Assembly: GCA_035406685.1 (NCBI GenBank)
Contig: DAONLM010000111.1
Span: forward strand, 1 to 9,627
Length of the DNA: 9,627 bases
Direction of reading: 5' to 3'
Source of the DNA: DAONLM01 sp035406685
GTDB lineage: Bacteria > Spirochaetota > GWE2-31-10 > MWDO01
Positions 1-6,020 of this stretch are shown in pieces. The notes beneath the pieces were generated by a model. It ran no database searches. It saw only the letters and a list, made by a program, of their open reading frames with translations, and was not told where the DNA came from. The stretch's first letter is position 1; each line of letters begins with the position of its first letter. The position numbers and the translations under genes are program-made.

Positions 1-369
1 CATCTTTTTGAGAAGAGACGAGATAAAGATTATAGATTTATAGATGCAACTCAAAGGATTAGAATCTATATTCCAGAAGAAGTCTATAATGAGTTAAAGT
101 TGGTTCATGATCATATTAACACATTTAGCATTGCCATTCTTATACGAGAACTTTTGGAATTATATTTTACTGGCATTGAAATAGAGGGGGAACAAGAGTT
201 TGCAAAAAGAATGGAGGAATGGCAAAAGGAAATAGAAAGTTTAAGGGAGGCTAAGGCAGTGGTGGTGAAGATTGGTGCCCCAGATATCCCAGCCTCAGAT
301 GAACATAACGACTATTTTTTACTCAAATTCAACGTCAAATTTTGCCTGAAAGAAATAAAATTCTTATAA
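1..369 (+). CDS. Ribbon-helix-helix-like protein, 5' end outside the window
   Basis: The frame is open from base 1 to the TAA at 367-369 (122 visible codons), so the gene begins upstream. An internal TTG at 100 would split the fold and is not a credible start. The visible protein has a short strand (QRIRIYIPEE), a helix (VYNELKLVHDHIN) and a second helix (SIAILIRELLELYF). This strand-helix-helix order is that of the MetJ/Arc/CopG DNA-binding fold, which usually works as a dimer. A charged, probably coiled helix follows (EQEFAKRMEEWQKEIESLREAK), then a tail of unknown type. Base use is odd: 32 of the 60 bases at 241-300 are G or C, far above the neighbouring genes, which suggests a different history such as a mobile or multicopy gene. 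The family is judged from pattern only, and the target is unknown. It could instead be a conserved hypothetical protein without DNA binding. Confidence 0.6.
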   Translation, partial: HLFEKRRDKDYRFIDATQRIRIYIPEEVYNELKLVHDHINTFSIAILIRELLELYFTGIEIEGEQEFAKRMEEWQKEIESLREAKAVVVKIGAPDIPASDEHNDYFLLKFNVKFCLKEIKFL

Positions 370-454
370 AACTTTAAATTTAAACTACATTTTTATACTT
401 CTTTATCTCTCTTTTAAACTTTACCTTAAAATAACTCTATTCTTTTACCTAGTT

Positions 455-481
455 AAAAATAAAATTATATTTTTTATTTTT
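455..481. terminator. A/T-only inverted repeat, possible weak terminator
   Basis: AAAAATAAAA at 455-464 is the exact reverse complement of TTTTATTTTT at 472-481, with a 7-nt loop. It lies between the stop of the first gene and the promoter of the next. The stem has no G-C pair, so its strength as an intrinsic terminator is doubtful, and it may be only an A/T-rich spacer. No other structure was seen in 370-494. Confidence 0.25.
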
Positions 482-494
482 TTAAAAAATTAAT

Positions 495-522
495 TTGCTT
501 TTTTAAATTTTTGTAGTATAAT
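495..522 (+). promoter_or_regulatory. Probable sigma-70 type promoter of the lipoprotein gene at 543
   Basis: A perfect -10 box TATAAT lies at 517-522, with a weak -35 candidate TTGCTT at 495-500 (16-nt spacer). Transcription would start near 529, giving a leader of about 14 nt. The only Shine-Dalgarno-like bases before the ATG are AAAGAG, so initiation may be weak. Confidence 0.45.
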
Positions 523-542
523 TAAATAAAGAGTTAAATAAT

Positions 543-1463
543 ATGAAAATTAAAAATTTATACTATTATTTGATATTAATTCTAACTTATTCTTTTATAA
601 TAACCTTAAGTTGTGAGAATATTATAACTTTAAAAAAATATTCTGTAATCTTTGACAATAGTCAGAATGATAATACAGATGATAATACAAATGACTCTCT
701 TTCAAATGCAAATACAATTGCGGCTTTCTGGGGCCTTCCTGGTATTACATTTAAAAACTGGAGGCCAAATATTCATATTAAAGCATCAACTGATAATGGC
801 AATCTTGAAAATCGAGTATGGGAGCCAGATGCAAGTTCTGAACCAGATCCTCAAAGTCTTTTTGAATATTCTCAAATAGTTTTTTATGAATCTAATTATA
901 AGGATATTGACCCAGAAAAGGATGCAACGGTTGATAATAATGTGTTGATGAATCTTGCATTTGAACAGAAGCTATACAAAAGATCCTGGTATGAATTAAA
1001 TAAATATGATGTCTCATACGATTTTACCGAAAAAGCAGTAGTAATTACTTTAAATACAGAAAATTCAAACTATTTTGTCTTAAAGAAGGGGGCAAGAATT
1101 GCTGTTATTGCTACACAAAGACCGGCCCAATGGGGAGAAAATAATGACTACACAATAATAGATTCTATTCCAGCCTGCAATTCATTACAGAAATCCCCTC
1201 TTAGTGCTAACATAAAAGATAATACGGCTGATAGATCTATAACAAGAGTTATTGACTATATTACTTATGATGGTGGAACCCAAACAATCACGGATACAAC
1301 ATGGGATAACCACTGGTTTAAAGGGCTTAAACTCGAAGAAGAAAAAATTACAATCTATATGCCAAAATTAACAGATGGAAATACTGCAAAGACATATTGG
1401 GATAGTATTGATAAGGTGCCAATAAAGCCATTTATGCTTTTCTGGATAACTATTCAACAATAA
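543..1463 (+). CDS. Probable lipoprotein of unknown function
   Basis: This 306-residue protein starts with ATG and ends with TAA. Residues 1-23 form a signal peptide: a basic start (MKIK), a hydrophobic core, then ITLS before Cys24. That is a relaxed lipobox of the kind common in spirochaetes, so the mature protein should be a lipid-anchored envelope protein. Residues 39-57 are a polar Asn/Asp/Ser linker, partly made by a 12-bp duplication. The rest (about 58-306) looks like a beta-rich globular domain with several tryptophans, for example FWGLPG at 62-67, NWRP at 72-75, WDNHWF at 254-259, and a C-terminal LFWITIQQ. I recognise no family and no catalytic motif. Its stop codon abuts the stop codon of the opposing gene with no spacer. 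The gene is visibly less A/T-rich than the opposing one. Confidence 0.8.
   Translation: MKIKNLYYYLILILTYSFIITLSCENIITLKKYSVIFDNSQNDNTDDNTNDSLSNANTIAAFWGLPGITFKNWRPNIHIKASTDNGNLENRVWEPDASSEPDPQSLFEYSQIVFYESNYKDIDPEKDATVDNNVLMNLAFEQKLYKRSWYELNKYDVSYDFTEKAVVITLNTENSNYFVLKKGARIAVIATQRPAQWGENNDYTIIDSIPACNSLQKSPLSANIKDNTADRSITRVIDYITYDGGTQTITDTTWDNHWFKGLKLEEEKITIYMPKLTDGNTAKTYWDSIDKVPIKPFMLFWITIQQ
669..692 (+). repeat. 12-bp tandem duplication encoding a polar linker
   Basis: Two copies of a 12-bp unit lie side by side (GATAATACAGAT at 669-680, then the same unit with one G-to-A change at 681-692). They encode the Asp/Asn/Thr-rich linker just after the lipid-anchor region of the lipoprotein. A simple slippage duplication in a disordered linker is the likely origin. 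Confidence 0.6.
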
Positions 1464-2987
1464 CTATTTTGTTTTAAATATATTTTCGAGTGTTACAAGA
1501 TTAAAATTATCTTCATAGGTAGAATTTATCTTAAAATTGTATATTTTTGAATTTATAGCATAATACTTTTTAAAACTAAAAAAAAGGTTAAGTTTATTTT
1601 TTCTTTCGAGTAAGTCAAAAATTTTAGAAATTTCTTTTTTATGCTTGGTATTATCATATTCTTTTAATATATAATCAAAAGATTTAATAATCTCTTCCTC
1701 TTCAAAAAATCTATTTAAGCCGTAATTTTCATCAAGAAAGAAAGAGTAGTAAGAGTAAATATCTGGTTTGAAATTATAAGATAAAATTGTAAAATCAAAT
1801 TGATTCTCTTTAAAAAATATTTTTTCAAGATATTTATAAAAAGGTGAATAATCGCAGGTAAGGTCTAAAAAATTATTTTTTAGTAAAGAATATATATCCT
1901 CAATTATTTTTTTTTCTAAACAGTTTTCCTCATAAGACAAAATTCTTAATTTTTTATTTGTAGAAATTGTATTTCTCTCTCTAAAATTTTTCTTTTCCAT
2001 ATTTAAATTGGATGAAATATTATATTTTTCTTTTAAATTAAAGTATATAAAAGAATTAATATCTTTATAACTCTCTTTATTCCATAAGAGAAAACATTTC
2101 TTTATGCTTTCGTTTGTTTCAATAAATTTTATGCTTTGAATTTTATTACTGCTCGCATAGTGATACAAATTATTAAAATCTTCATATTCTGTAAATTCAA
2201 TTATATCAATCTCGCCATTTATAAATGCCATTACCATATCATTTATAGAAGAGTAAAATTTTATATAAATCTCTTCTGTTTCTGGCTTATCTTTTTTGAA
2301 GTAAGACTCATTTTTGATTAAAATAAGATTTTTTTCATCAAAGTATTTTATCTTATAAGGTCCGGTTGATGTAGATGGCAACCATTTTATAATAAAATAC
2401 TCAAAATCTTTTATATTATCTATATCAGATTTTGATAAAATAGGATAAGTGGCAAGAGCATAAAGAATATTACTATTAGGAACATCTAAAATAATCTTGA
2501 AGTTAAAATCATCTATTTTTTCCAGTTGAAGTTTACTATTTTTAATAAAAAATTGCTTGTAATAATATGAATTTTTTAAATGACTGTTTAACAAAGATAA
2601 ACTTGCAATAACATCATCGCTTTTAATTATCTCTTTTAATTTTAATTTTATCTCGGTTCCATTGTTGCCAATGGAATATGAGTCAACAAGATTATTTTTA
2701 ATACTCCCATCCTGAGGATTAATATAAAAAAAGGTGGAATAGAGAGCATTTTTTAAGAAAAATTCTATCTTTGAATTTGCTCTATAAGGATTAAGAGTAT
2801 TTATTTTTTCTAATGTTCCTAAAGAGAGACTTTTTTCTTTTTCATTTTTTTTAATTATTTTAGTATAATCAATAGTAAAGATATTACTTTGGGATGTTTT
2901 TAAATAGTCATTCTCCTCTATTATTTTTTTTTGACAGGAGATTATAAAAAAAGATAATATTAAAAAAAATAGCCTTTTTATATTCAT
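1464..2987 (-). CDS. Lipoprotein, peptide/oligopeptide ABC-transporter substrate-binding protein (SBP_bac_5 type)
   Basis: The frame is open back to 3059, but the real start is the ATG at 2987. The first 18 residues then form a clean lipoprotein signal (MNIKRLFFLI...) ending ISC with Cys18, and a strong promoter lies directly in front. The product is 507 residues, normal for DppA/OppA-like binding proteins. Family signs are an N-terminal TLNPY segment near residues 64-68, GPYKI at 209-213 followed by a run typical of the family (LILIKNESYFKK), and NGEIDIIEF at 257-265. It should sit on the outer face of the cytoplasmic membrane or in the periplasm and bind peptides or a similar solute. No permease or ATPase genes are beside it, so it is an orphan that must share a transporter encoded elsewhere or have a sensing role. 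It is extremely rich in Lys, Ile, Asn and Phe, and the C-terminal half is divergent. The substrate cannot be read from the sequence. Confidence 0.8.
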   Translation of the reverse strand: MNIKRLFFLILSFFIISCQKKIIEENDYLKTSQSNIFTIDYTKIIKKNEKEKSLSLGTLEKINTLNPYRANSKIEFFLKNALYSTFFYINPQDGSIKNNLVDSYSIGNNGTEIKLKLKEIIKSDDVIASLSLLNSHLKNSYYYKQFFIKNSKLQLEKIDDFNFKIILDVPNSNILYALATYPILSKSDIDNIKDFEYFIIKWLPSTSTGPYKIKYFDEKNLILIKNESYFKKDKPETEEIYIKFYSSINDMVMAFINGEIDIIEFTEYEDFNNLYHYASSNKIQSIKFIETNESIKKCFLLWNKESYKDINSFIYFNLKEKYNISSNLNMEKKNFRERNTISTNKKLRILSYEENCLEKKIIEDIYSLLKNNFLDLTCDYSPFYKYLEKIFFKENQFDFTILSYNFKPDIYSYYSFFLDENYGLNRFFEEEEIIKSFDYILKEYDNTKHKKEISKIFDLLERKNKLNLFFSFKKYYAINSKIYNFKINSTYEDNFNLVTLENIFKTK

Positions 2988-2994
2988 AGTGATG

Positions 2995-3023
2995 TGTATA
3001 ATAAAAATTTTAAAAATTGTCAA
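2995..3023 (-). promoter_or_regulatory. Promoter of the substrate-binding protein gene, predicted leaderless
   Basis: Read on the minus strand, a perfect -35 box TTGACA (plus-strand 3018-3023) is followed by a 17-nt spacer and TATACA (2995-3000). Only 7 nt separate this -10 box from the ATG at 2987, so the predicted transcription start falls on or next to the start codon. No Shine-Dalgarno sequence precedes the ATG, which agrees with a leaderless mRNA. Confidence 0.65.
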
Positions 3024-3091
3024 AAAATTAGATTTAATTTTAAATTGAATTTTTTTCAAAATTTTATTATAATATATAATGAAATTTTTAT

Positions 3092-3120
3092 TTGACGATT
3101 TTGTTTTTTTTATTTATATT
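3092..3120 (+). promoter_or_regulatory. Promoter of clpS-clpA, predicted leaderless
   Basis: TTGACG at 3092-3097 and TATATT at 3115-3120 are separated by exactly 17 nt, each differing from consensus by one base. The ATG of clpS begins 8 nt after the -10 box, so transcription should start at or within a base or two of the start codon. The upstream bases are A/T only and hold no Shine-Dalgarno sequence. A second TATAAT at 3123-3128 touches the ATG, but transcription from it would start inside the gene. The region is extremely A/T-rich: 5 of 60 bases are G or C in 3061-3120. Confidence 0.6.
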
Positions 3121-3128
3121 TTTATAAT

Positions 3129-3437
3129 ATGAGTGATTCAAGAGAAGATTTTGATTTTGAGATATTAGAAAAAGAGATAACTAAAACTCCATCCTTATAT
3201 AAGGTAATAATGTTTAATGACAATTATACTACTATGGATTTTGTCGTTGATATTTTGATAGAAGTTTTTAATAAAAAAGAAGAAGATGCTATAAAGATCA
3301 TGCTTGATATCCATAGGACCGGGTCTGGTATTTGTGGTGTTTTTCCTTATGAGATAGCAGAGACAAAAGTTAATATTGTTCATTCAAAGGCAAGAGAGAA
3401 AGGTTTCCCATTAAGATGCGGGATAGAAAAAGAATAA
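3129..3437 (+). CDS. clpS: ClpS, N-degron adaptor for ClpA
   Basis: This 102-residue protein is about the usual ClpS length. The adaptor binds proteins with bulky hydrophobic N-terminal residues and passes them to the ClpA N-domain for unfolding and degradation by ClpAP in the cytoplasm. The core is plainly ClpS: YKVIMFND at 24-31, YTTMDFVVDIL at 33-43, IMLDIHRTGSGICG at 57-70, VFPYEIAETK at 71-80, and the closing AREKGFPLRC at 88-97. Pocket residues expected from E. coli ClpS are present: Asn30 and Asp31 (its Asn34 and Asp35), the gatekeeper Met36 (Met40) and His62 (His66). The residue matching E. coli Asp36 is Asn32. Residues 1-20 form the flexible N-terminal extension needed to engage ClpA. 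clpA follows after 21 bp, so the two form an operon. The start lies directly behind a promoter with no ribosome-binding site. Confidence 0.95.
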   Translation: MSDSREDFDFEILEKEITKTPSLYKVIMFNDNYTTMDFVVDILIEVFNKKEEDAIKIMLDIHRTGSGICGVFPYEIAETKVNIVHSKAREKGFPLRCGIEKE

Positions 3438-3458
3438 CTTTTTTAAAGGATTTTAGCC

Positions 3459-5744
3459 ATGATAGGTAAAAATTTAGAGATGGTTTTAAATAGTGCTTTT
3501 TTCGATGTAAGAAAAAGAAGAAATATTTTTTTAACAACAGAACATCTATTATATGCAATAATTAGATCAGATGAAGGTAGAGAGATAATAGTTAATTCTG
3601 GCGGTAATATAGAAAGTTTAAAGAAAAATCTTACTGAATATCTTGATACTCTTGAAAAATCAGAGAGTGACGATTATGAACCTCAACAGACATTAACATT
3701 TCAGAGAGTAATGCAGAGAGCCTTTATTTTAGCTCAGAGTGCTGAAAAGAAAGAGATAGAGATAGGTGATATAATTATATCAATGTTTGATGAAGAAGAG
3801 AGTTTTTCAAAATATTTTTTAGAAAAAAGTGGATTAACGAAATTAAGCATAATGGAATATGTCTCCCATGGTACAGTAAGTAATAATGAAGAGCCAGCCT
3901 TTGATTTTAGAGAAGAGGAGGAAGATATTGACGAGAGTAATGAATTAAATAATAATAGAGATAGAAATAATCAGAAACAACAAAATGATAAGGCTCTCAA
4001 TAAATATTTAGAAAAATATACAATTAATATGACTGAAAATGCACGACTCGGTAAATATGATAAATTAATAGGAAGAGAGAATGAAATAAAAAGAACAATA
4101 GAGATTCTATGTAGGAGACAAAAAAATAATCCTGTTCATGTAGGTGAACCTGGGGTAGGTAAGACTGCAATTACTGAAGGTCTTGCTCAGTTAATTGTTC
4201 AAAATAAGGTTCCAGACAAATTAAAAGATTATAAGATATTTGCAATTGATATAGGTGCAATACTTGCAGGTACTAAATATAGAGGGGAGTTTGAAGAGAG
4301 ATTTAAAGGAGTATTAAAGGCAATAAGTCAGTTAAAAAAATGCATTATTTTTATAGATGAGATTCATACAATAGTTGGTGCTGGTGCAGTCTCTGGTGGT
4401 AGTATGGATGCCTCTAATCTGATAAAACCGTTTCTTGTTTCATCTGATTTTAGATGTATTGGTGCTACTACTTATCAGGAGTATAAACAATATTTTGAAA
4501 AAGATAGGGCTCTTAGCAGAAGATTTCAAAAAATAGATATTAAAGAGCCATCGGTAGAAGATACAATAAAAATACTTGAGGGTATTAAAGATAGATATGA
4601 AGAATATCATCAGGTAAAATATTCTGAAAATGCTATAAAAGCATGTGCTGAACTTTCTGCCAAGTTTATAAATGATAGACATTTACCAGATAAAGCAATA
4701 GATCTTTTAGATGAGGCTGGTGCGTATGTGAGTCTCTACCATCCTGGTCAGAAAGTTGTCACAATCAAAGATATAGAGAATCTTGTATCAAGAATTGCCC
4801 AAATTCCAGTTAAGACAATCGATAAAGATGAACAGAATAATCTTAAAGATCTTGCCACAGAATTAAAGAAGTATATATATGGACAGGATAAAGCGATTAA
4901 TAGTATTGTCAATGCTATTAAAAGACATAGGGTAGGGTTAGGTCATCCAGAAAAACCTATAGGATCTTTTCTTTTTATAGGGCCAACTGGGGTTGGTAAG
5001 ACAGAATTGTGTAGAGTACTTGCAAGAGAATTGGGTATAAAATTGATAAGGTTTGATATGTCAGAATATATGGAGGAATATTCTATATCAAGATTATTAG
5101 GTTCGCCTCCTGGTTATGTTGGATATGAGCAGGGTGCTGCATTAACTGATGTAATTATTAAGAATCCTCATTCTGTTTTGTTATTGGATGAGATAGAAAA
5201 GGCTCATCCAAATATATTTAATGCTTTGCTACAAATAATGGATCATGCCTCAATAACAGATAGGACTGGAAGAACAGCAGATTTTAGAAATGTTATTTTA
5301 ATAATGACTTCAAATGTAGGATCAAGAGAGATGAACAGTTTTAAAATAGGATTTAATAATAGTGTTGAAGGTAATCTGATAAAGGGGGATCCGATGACAG
5401 CAGTAAAAGATACATTCAGTCCAGAATTTAGAAACAGATTGGATGAGATAGTTGTATTTAATAGTCTTAGTCAGGATGCAATAAATAAGATAGTTTTGAA
5501 ATTTATAAAGGAACTTGAGGATCAGCTAAAAGAAAAGAAGATAAAGATAAATATAACAGAAAAGGCAATTTCCTATATTGCTAAAAAGGGTTTTGATATT
5601 CTACTTGGTGCTCGACCAATGGCAAGAGTAATTCAGGAAGAGGTAAAAGATAAACTTACTGATTTAATTCTTGATGGCATAGTAAAAAAAGATAGTATTG
5701 TGACCATAGATTGTGAAGATGATAAGTTGAAATTTAGTACTTAG
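3459..5744 (+). CDS. clpA: ClpA, AAA+ unfoldase subunit of the ClpAP protease
   Basis: At 761 residues this matches ClpA (758 in E. coli). The N-terminal repeat domain (about 1-140), which docks ClpS, is followed by an acidic and Asn/Gln-rich linker (about 143-178). The first ATPase module has Walker A GEPGVGKT at 229-236, Walker B IIFIDE at 296-301, pore-loop Tyr274 in KYRG, and the RALSRRF arginine region near 350-356. The second has Walker A GPTGVGKT at 508-515, Walker B VLLLDE at 573-578, pore loop GYVG at 552-555, and sensor-2 GARPMARVIQ at 717-726. Residues 630-632 are IGF, in the position of the ClpP-docking loop (IGL in E. coli ClpA, IGF in ClpX), so partnership with ClpP is expected, although clpP is not in the window. 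There is no long ClpB-type middle domain. The ATG has a good Shine-Dalgarno AAAGGA at 3445-3450, 8 nt upstream. Confidence 0.96.
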   Translation: MIGKNLEMVLNSAFFDVRKRRNIFLTTEHLLYAIIRSDEGREIIVNSGGNIESLKKNLTEYLDTLEKSESDDYEPQQTLTFQRVMQRAFILAQSAEKKEIEIGDIIISMFDEEESFSKYFLEKSGLTKLSIMEYVSHGTVSNNEEPAFDFREEEEDIDESNELNNNRDRNNQKQQNDKALNKYLEKYTINMTENARLGKYDKLIGRENEIKRTIEILCRRQKNNPVHVGEPGVGKTAITEGLAQLIVQNKVPDKLKDYKIFAIDIGAILAGTKYRGEFEERFKGVLKAISQLKKCIIFIDEIHTIVGAGAVSGGSMDASNLIKPFLVSSDFRCIGATTYQEYKQYFEKDRALSRRFQKIDIKEPSVEDTIKILEGIKDRYEEYHQVKYSENAIKACAELSAKFINDRHLPDKAIDLLDEAGAYVSLYHPGQKVVTIKDIENLVSRIAQIPVKTIDKDEQNNLKDLATELKKYIYGQDKAINSIVNAIKRHRVGLGHPEKPIGSFLFIGPTGVGKTELCRVLARELGIKLIRFDMSEYMEEYSISRLLGSPPGYVGYEQGAALTDVIIKNPHSVLLLDEIEKAHPNIFNALLQIMDHASITDRTGRTADFRNVILIMTSNVGSREMNSFKIGFNNSVEGNLIKGDPMTAVKDTFSPEFRNRLDEIVVFNSLSQDAINKIVLKFIKELEDQLKEKKIKINITEKAISYIAKKGFDILLGARPMARVIQEEVKDKLTDLILDGIVKKDSIVTIDCEDDKLKFST

Positions 5745-5822
5745 AAATAATAATAATTAAAATTTTTTTAATAGCAGAGAAAAATTTTAGTTTTAGATTA
5801 AAGTTTTAATTATAATAAAGAG

Positions 5823-5961
5823 GAAGGGGGATATCCCTATAAAATAACTATTATTTATTATATTATTACCTCAAGATAGAAGATATATTTTTTCTGGCAT
5901 AGGTAGTTTGATATTTAAACTTCCCTAAAGAATGCCGTTAAAAACAGCATCTATTTTTTTT
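5823..5961 (+). ncRNA. Candidate structured RNA or ftsY leader with competing hairpins
   Basis: The 276-bp gap between clpA and ftsY holds no convincing reading frame but does hold ordered pairing. A -10-like TATAAT at 5811-5816 (poor -35) would start an RNA near 5823. Pairings visible by eye are GAGG 5820-5823 with CCUC 5869-5872, AGGG 5825-5828 with CCCU 5835-5838, and a jointed hairpin. That hairpin pairs GGCAU 5896-5900 with AUGCC 5932-5936, AGG 5901-5903 with CCU 5924-5926, and AGUUU 5905-5909 with AAACU 5917-5921. The AUGC at 5932-5935 can instead pair with GCAU at 5947-5950 to form the terminator. I match it to no known RNA family: the SRP RNA tetraloop region and tmRNA signatures are absent. 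It could equally be the 3' untranslated end of the clpA message. Confidence 0.3.
5929..5961 (+). terminator. Rho-independent terminator between clpA and ftsY
   Basis: The stem pairs AG 5929-5930 with CU 5951-5952, AUGC 5932-5935 with GCAU 5947-5950, and GU 5937-5938 with AC 5944-5945. It has a bulged A (5931), a C-A mismatch (5936/5946) and a UAAAA loop. Eight T residues follow at 5954-5961. It is the only terminator containing G-C pairs that I can see in the window and probably ends clpS-clpA transcription. Confidence 0.6.
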
Positions 5962-5988
5962 GACAAAATAAAGAAATTTCGATATATA
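5960..5988 (+). promoter_or_regulatory. Promoter of ftsY, overlapping the terminator T-tract
   Basis: A perfect -35 TTGACA at 5960-5965 is followed by a 17-nt spacer and TATATA at 5983-5988. The first two T residues of the -35 box are the last two of the terminator T-tract. Transcription should start near 5995, leaving a leader of about 26 nt that contains the Shine-Dalgarno AGGA at 6010-6013. Confidence 0.6.
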
Positions 5989-6020
5989 AATAAAAAAAGA
6001 TTTTTAGACAGGATGTAACA

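Noticed and set aside
652..879. 75-codon frame inside the lipoprotein gene
   Set aside because: It is the +1 shadow of the real frame and its Met/Ile/Gln bias reflects the repeat DNA; there is no signal or domain.
2136..2321. Plus-strand frame opposite the binding-protein gene
   Set aside because: It is fully antisense to a well-supported lipoprotein gene, with no ribosome-binding site and no recognisable protein character.
2988..3059. 24-residue N-terminal extension of the binding protein
   Set aside because: It would bury the lipoprotein signal peptide inside the protein and would overlap the promoter; the start at 2987 explains both.
3066..3080. ATTATA-ATA-TATAAT dyad between the divergent promoters
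   Set aside because: It looks like back-to-back -10 boxes, but no -35 sequence lies at the right distance on the plus strand, and A/T dyads are expected by chance at this composition.
5756..5772. ATTAAAA/TTTTAAT hairpin just after clpA
   Set aside because: It is A/T only with a 3-nt loop, and the GC-containing terminator at 5929-5961 is a better candidate for the end of the operon.
5820..5840. Strong Shine-Dalgarno-like purine run (GAGGAAGGGGG) suggesting a small gene
   Set aside because: No ATG, GTG or TTG follows at a usable distance, so no small reading frame can be supported; it fits better as part of an RNA stem.
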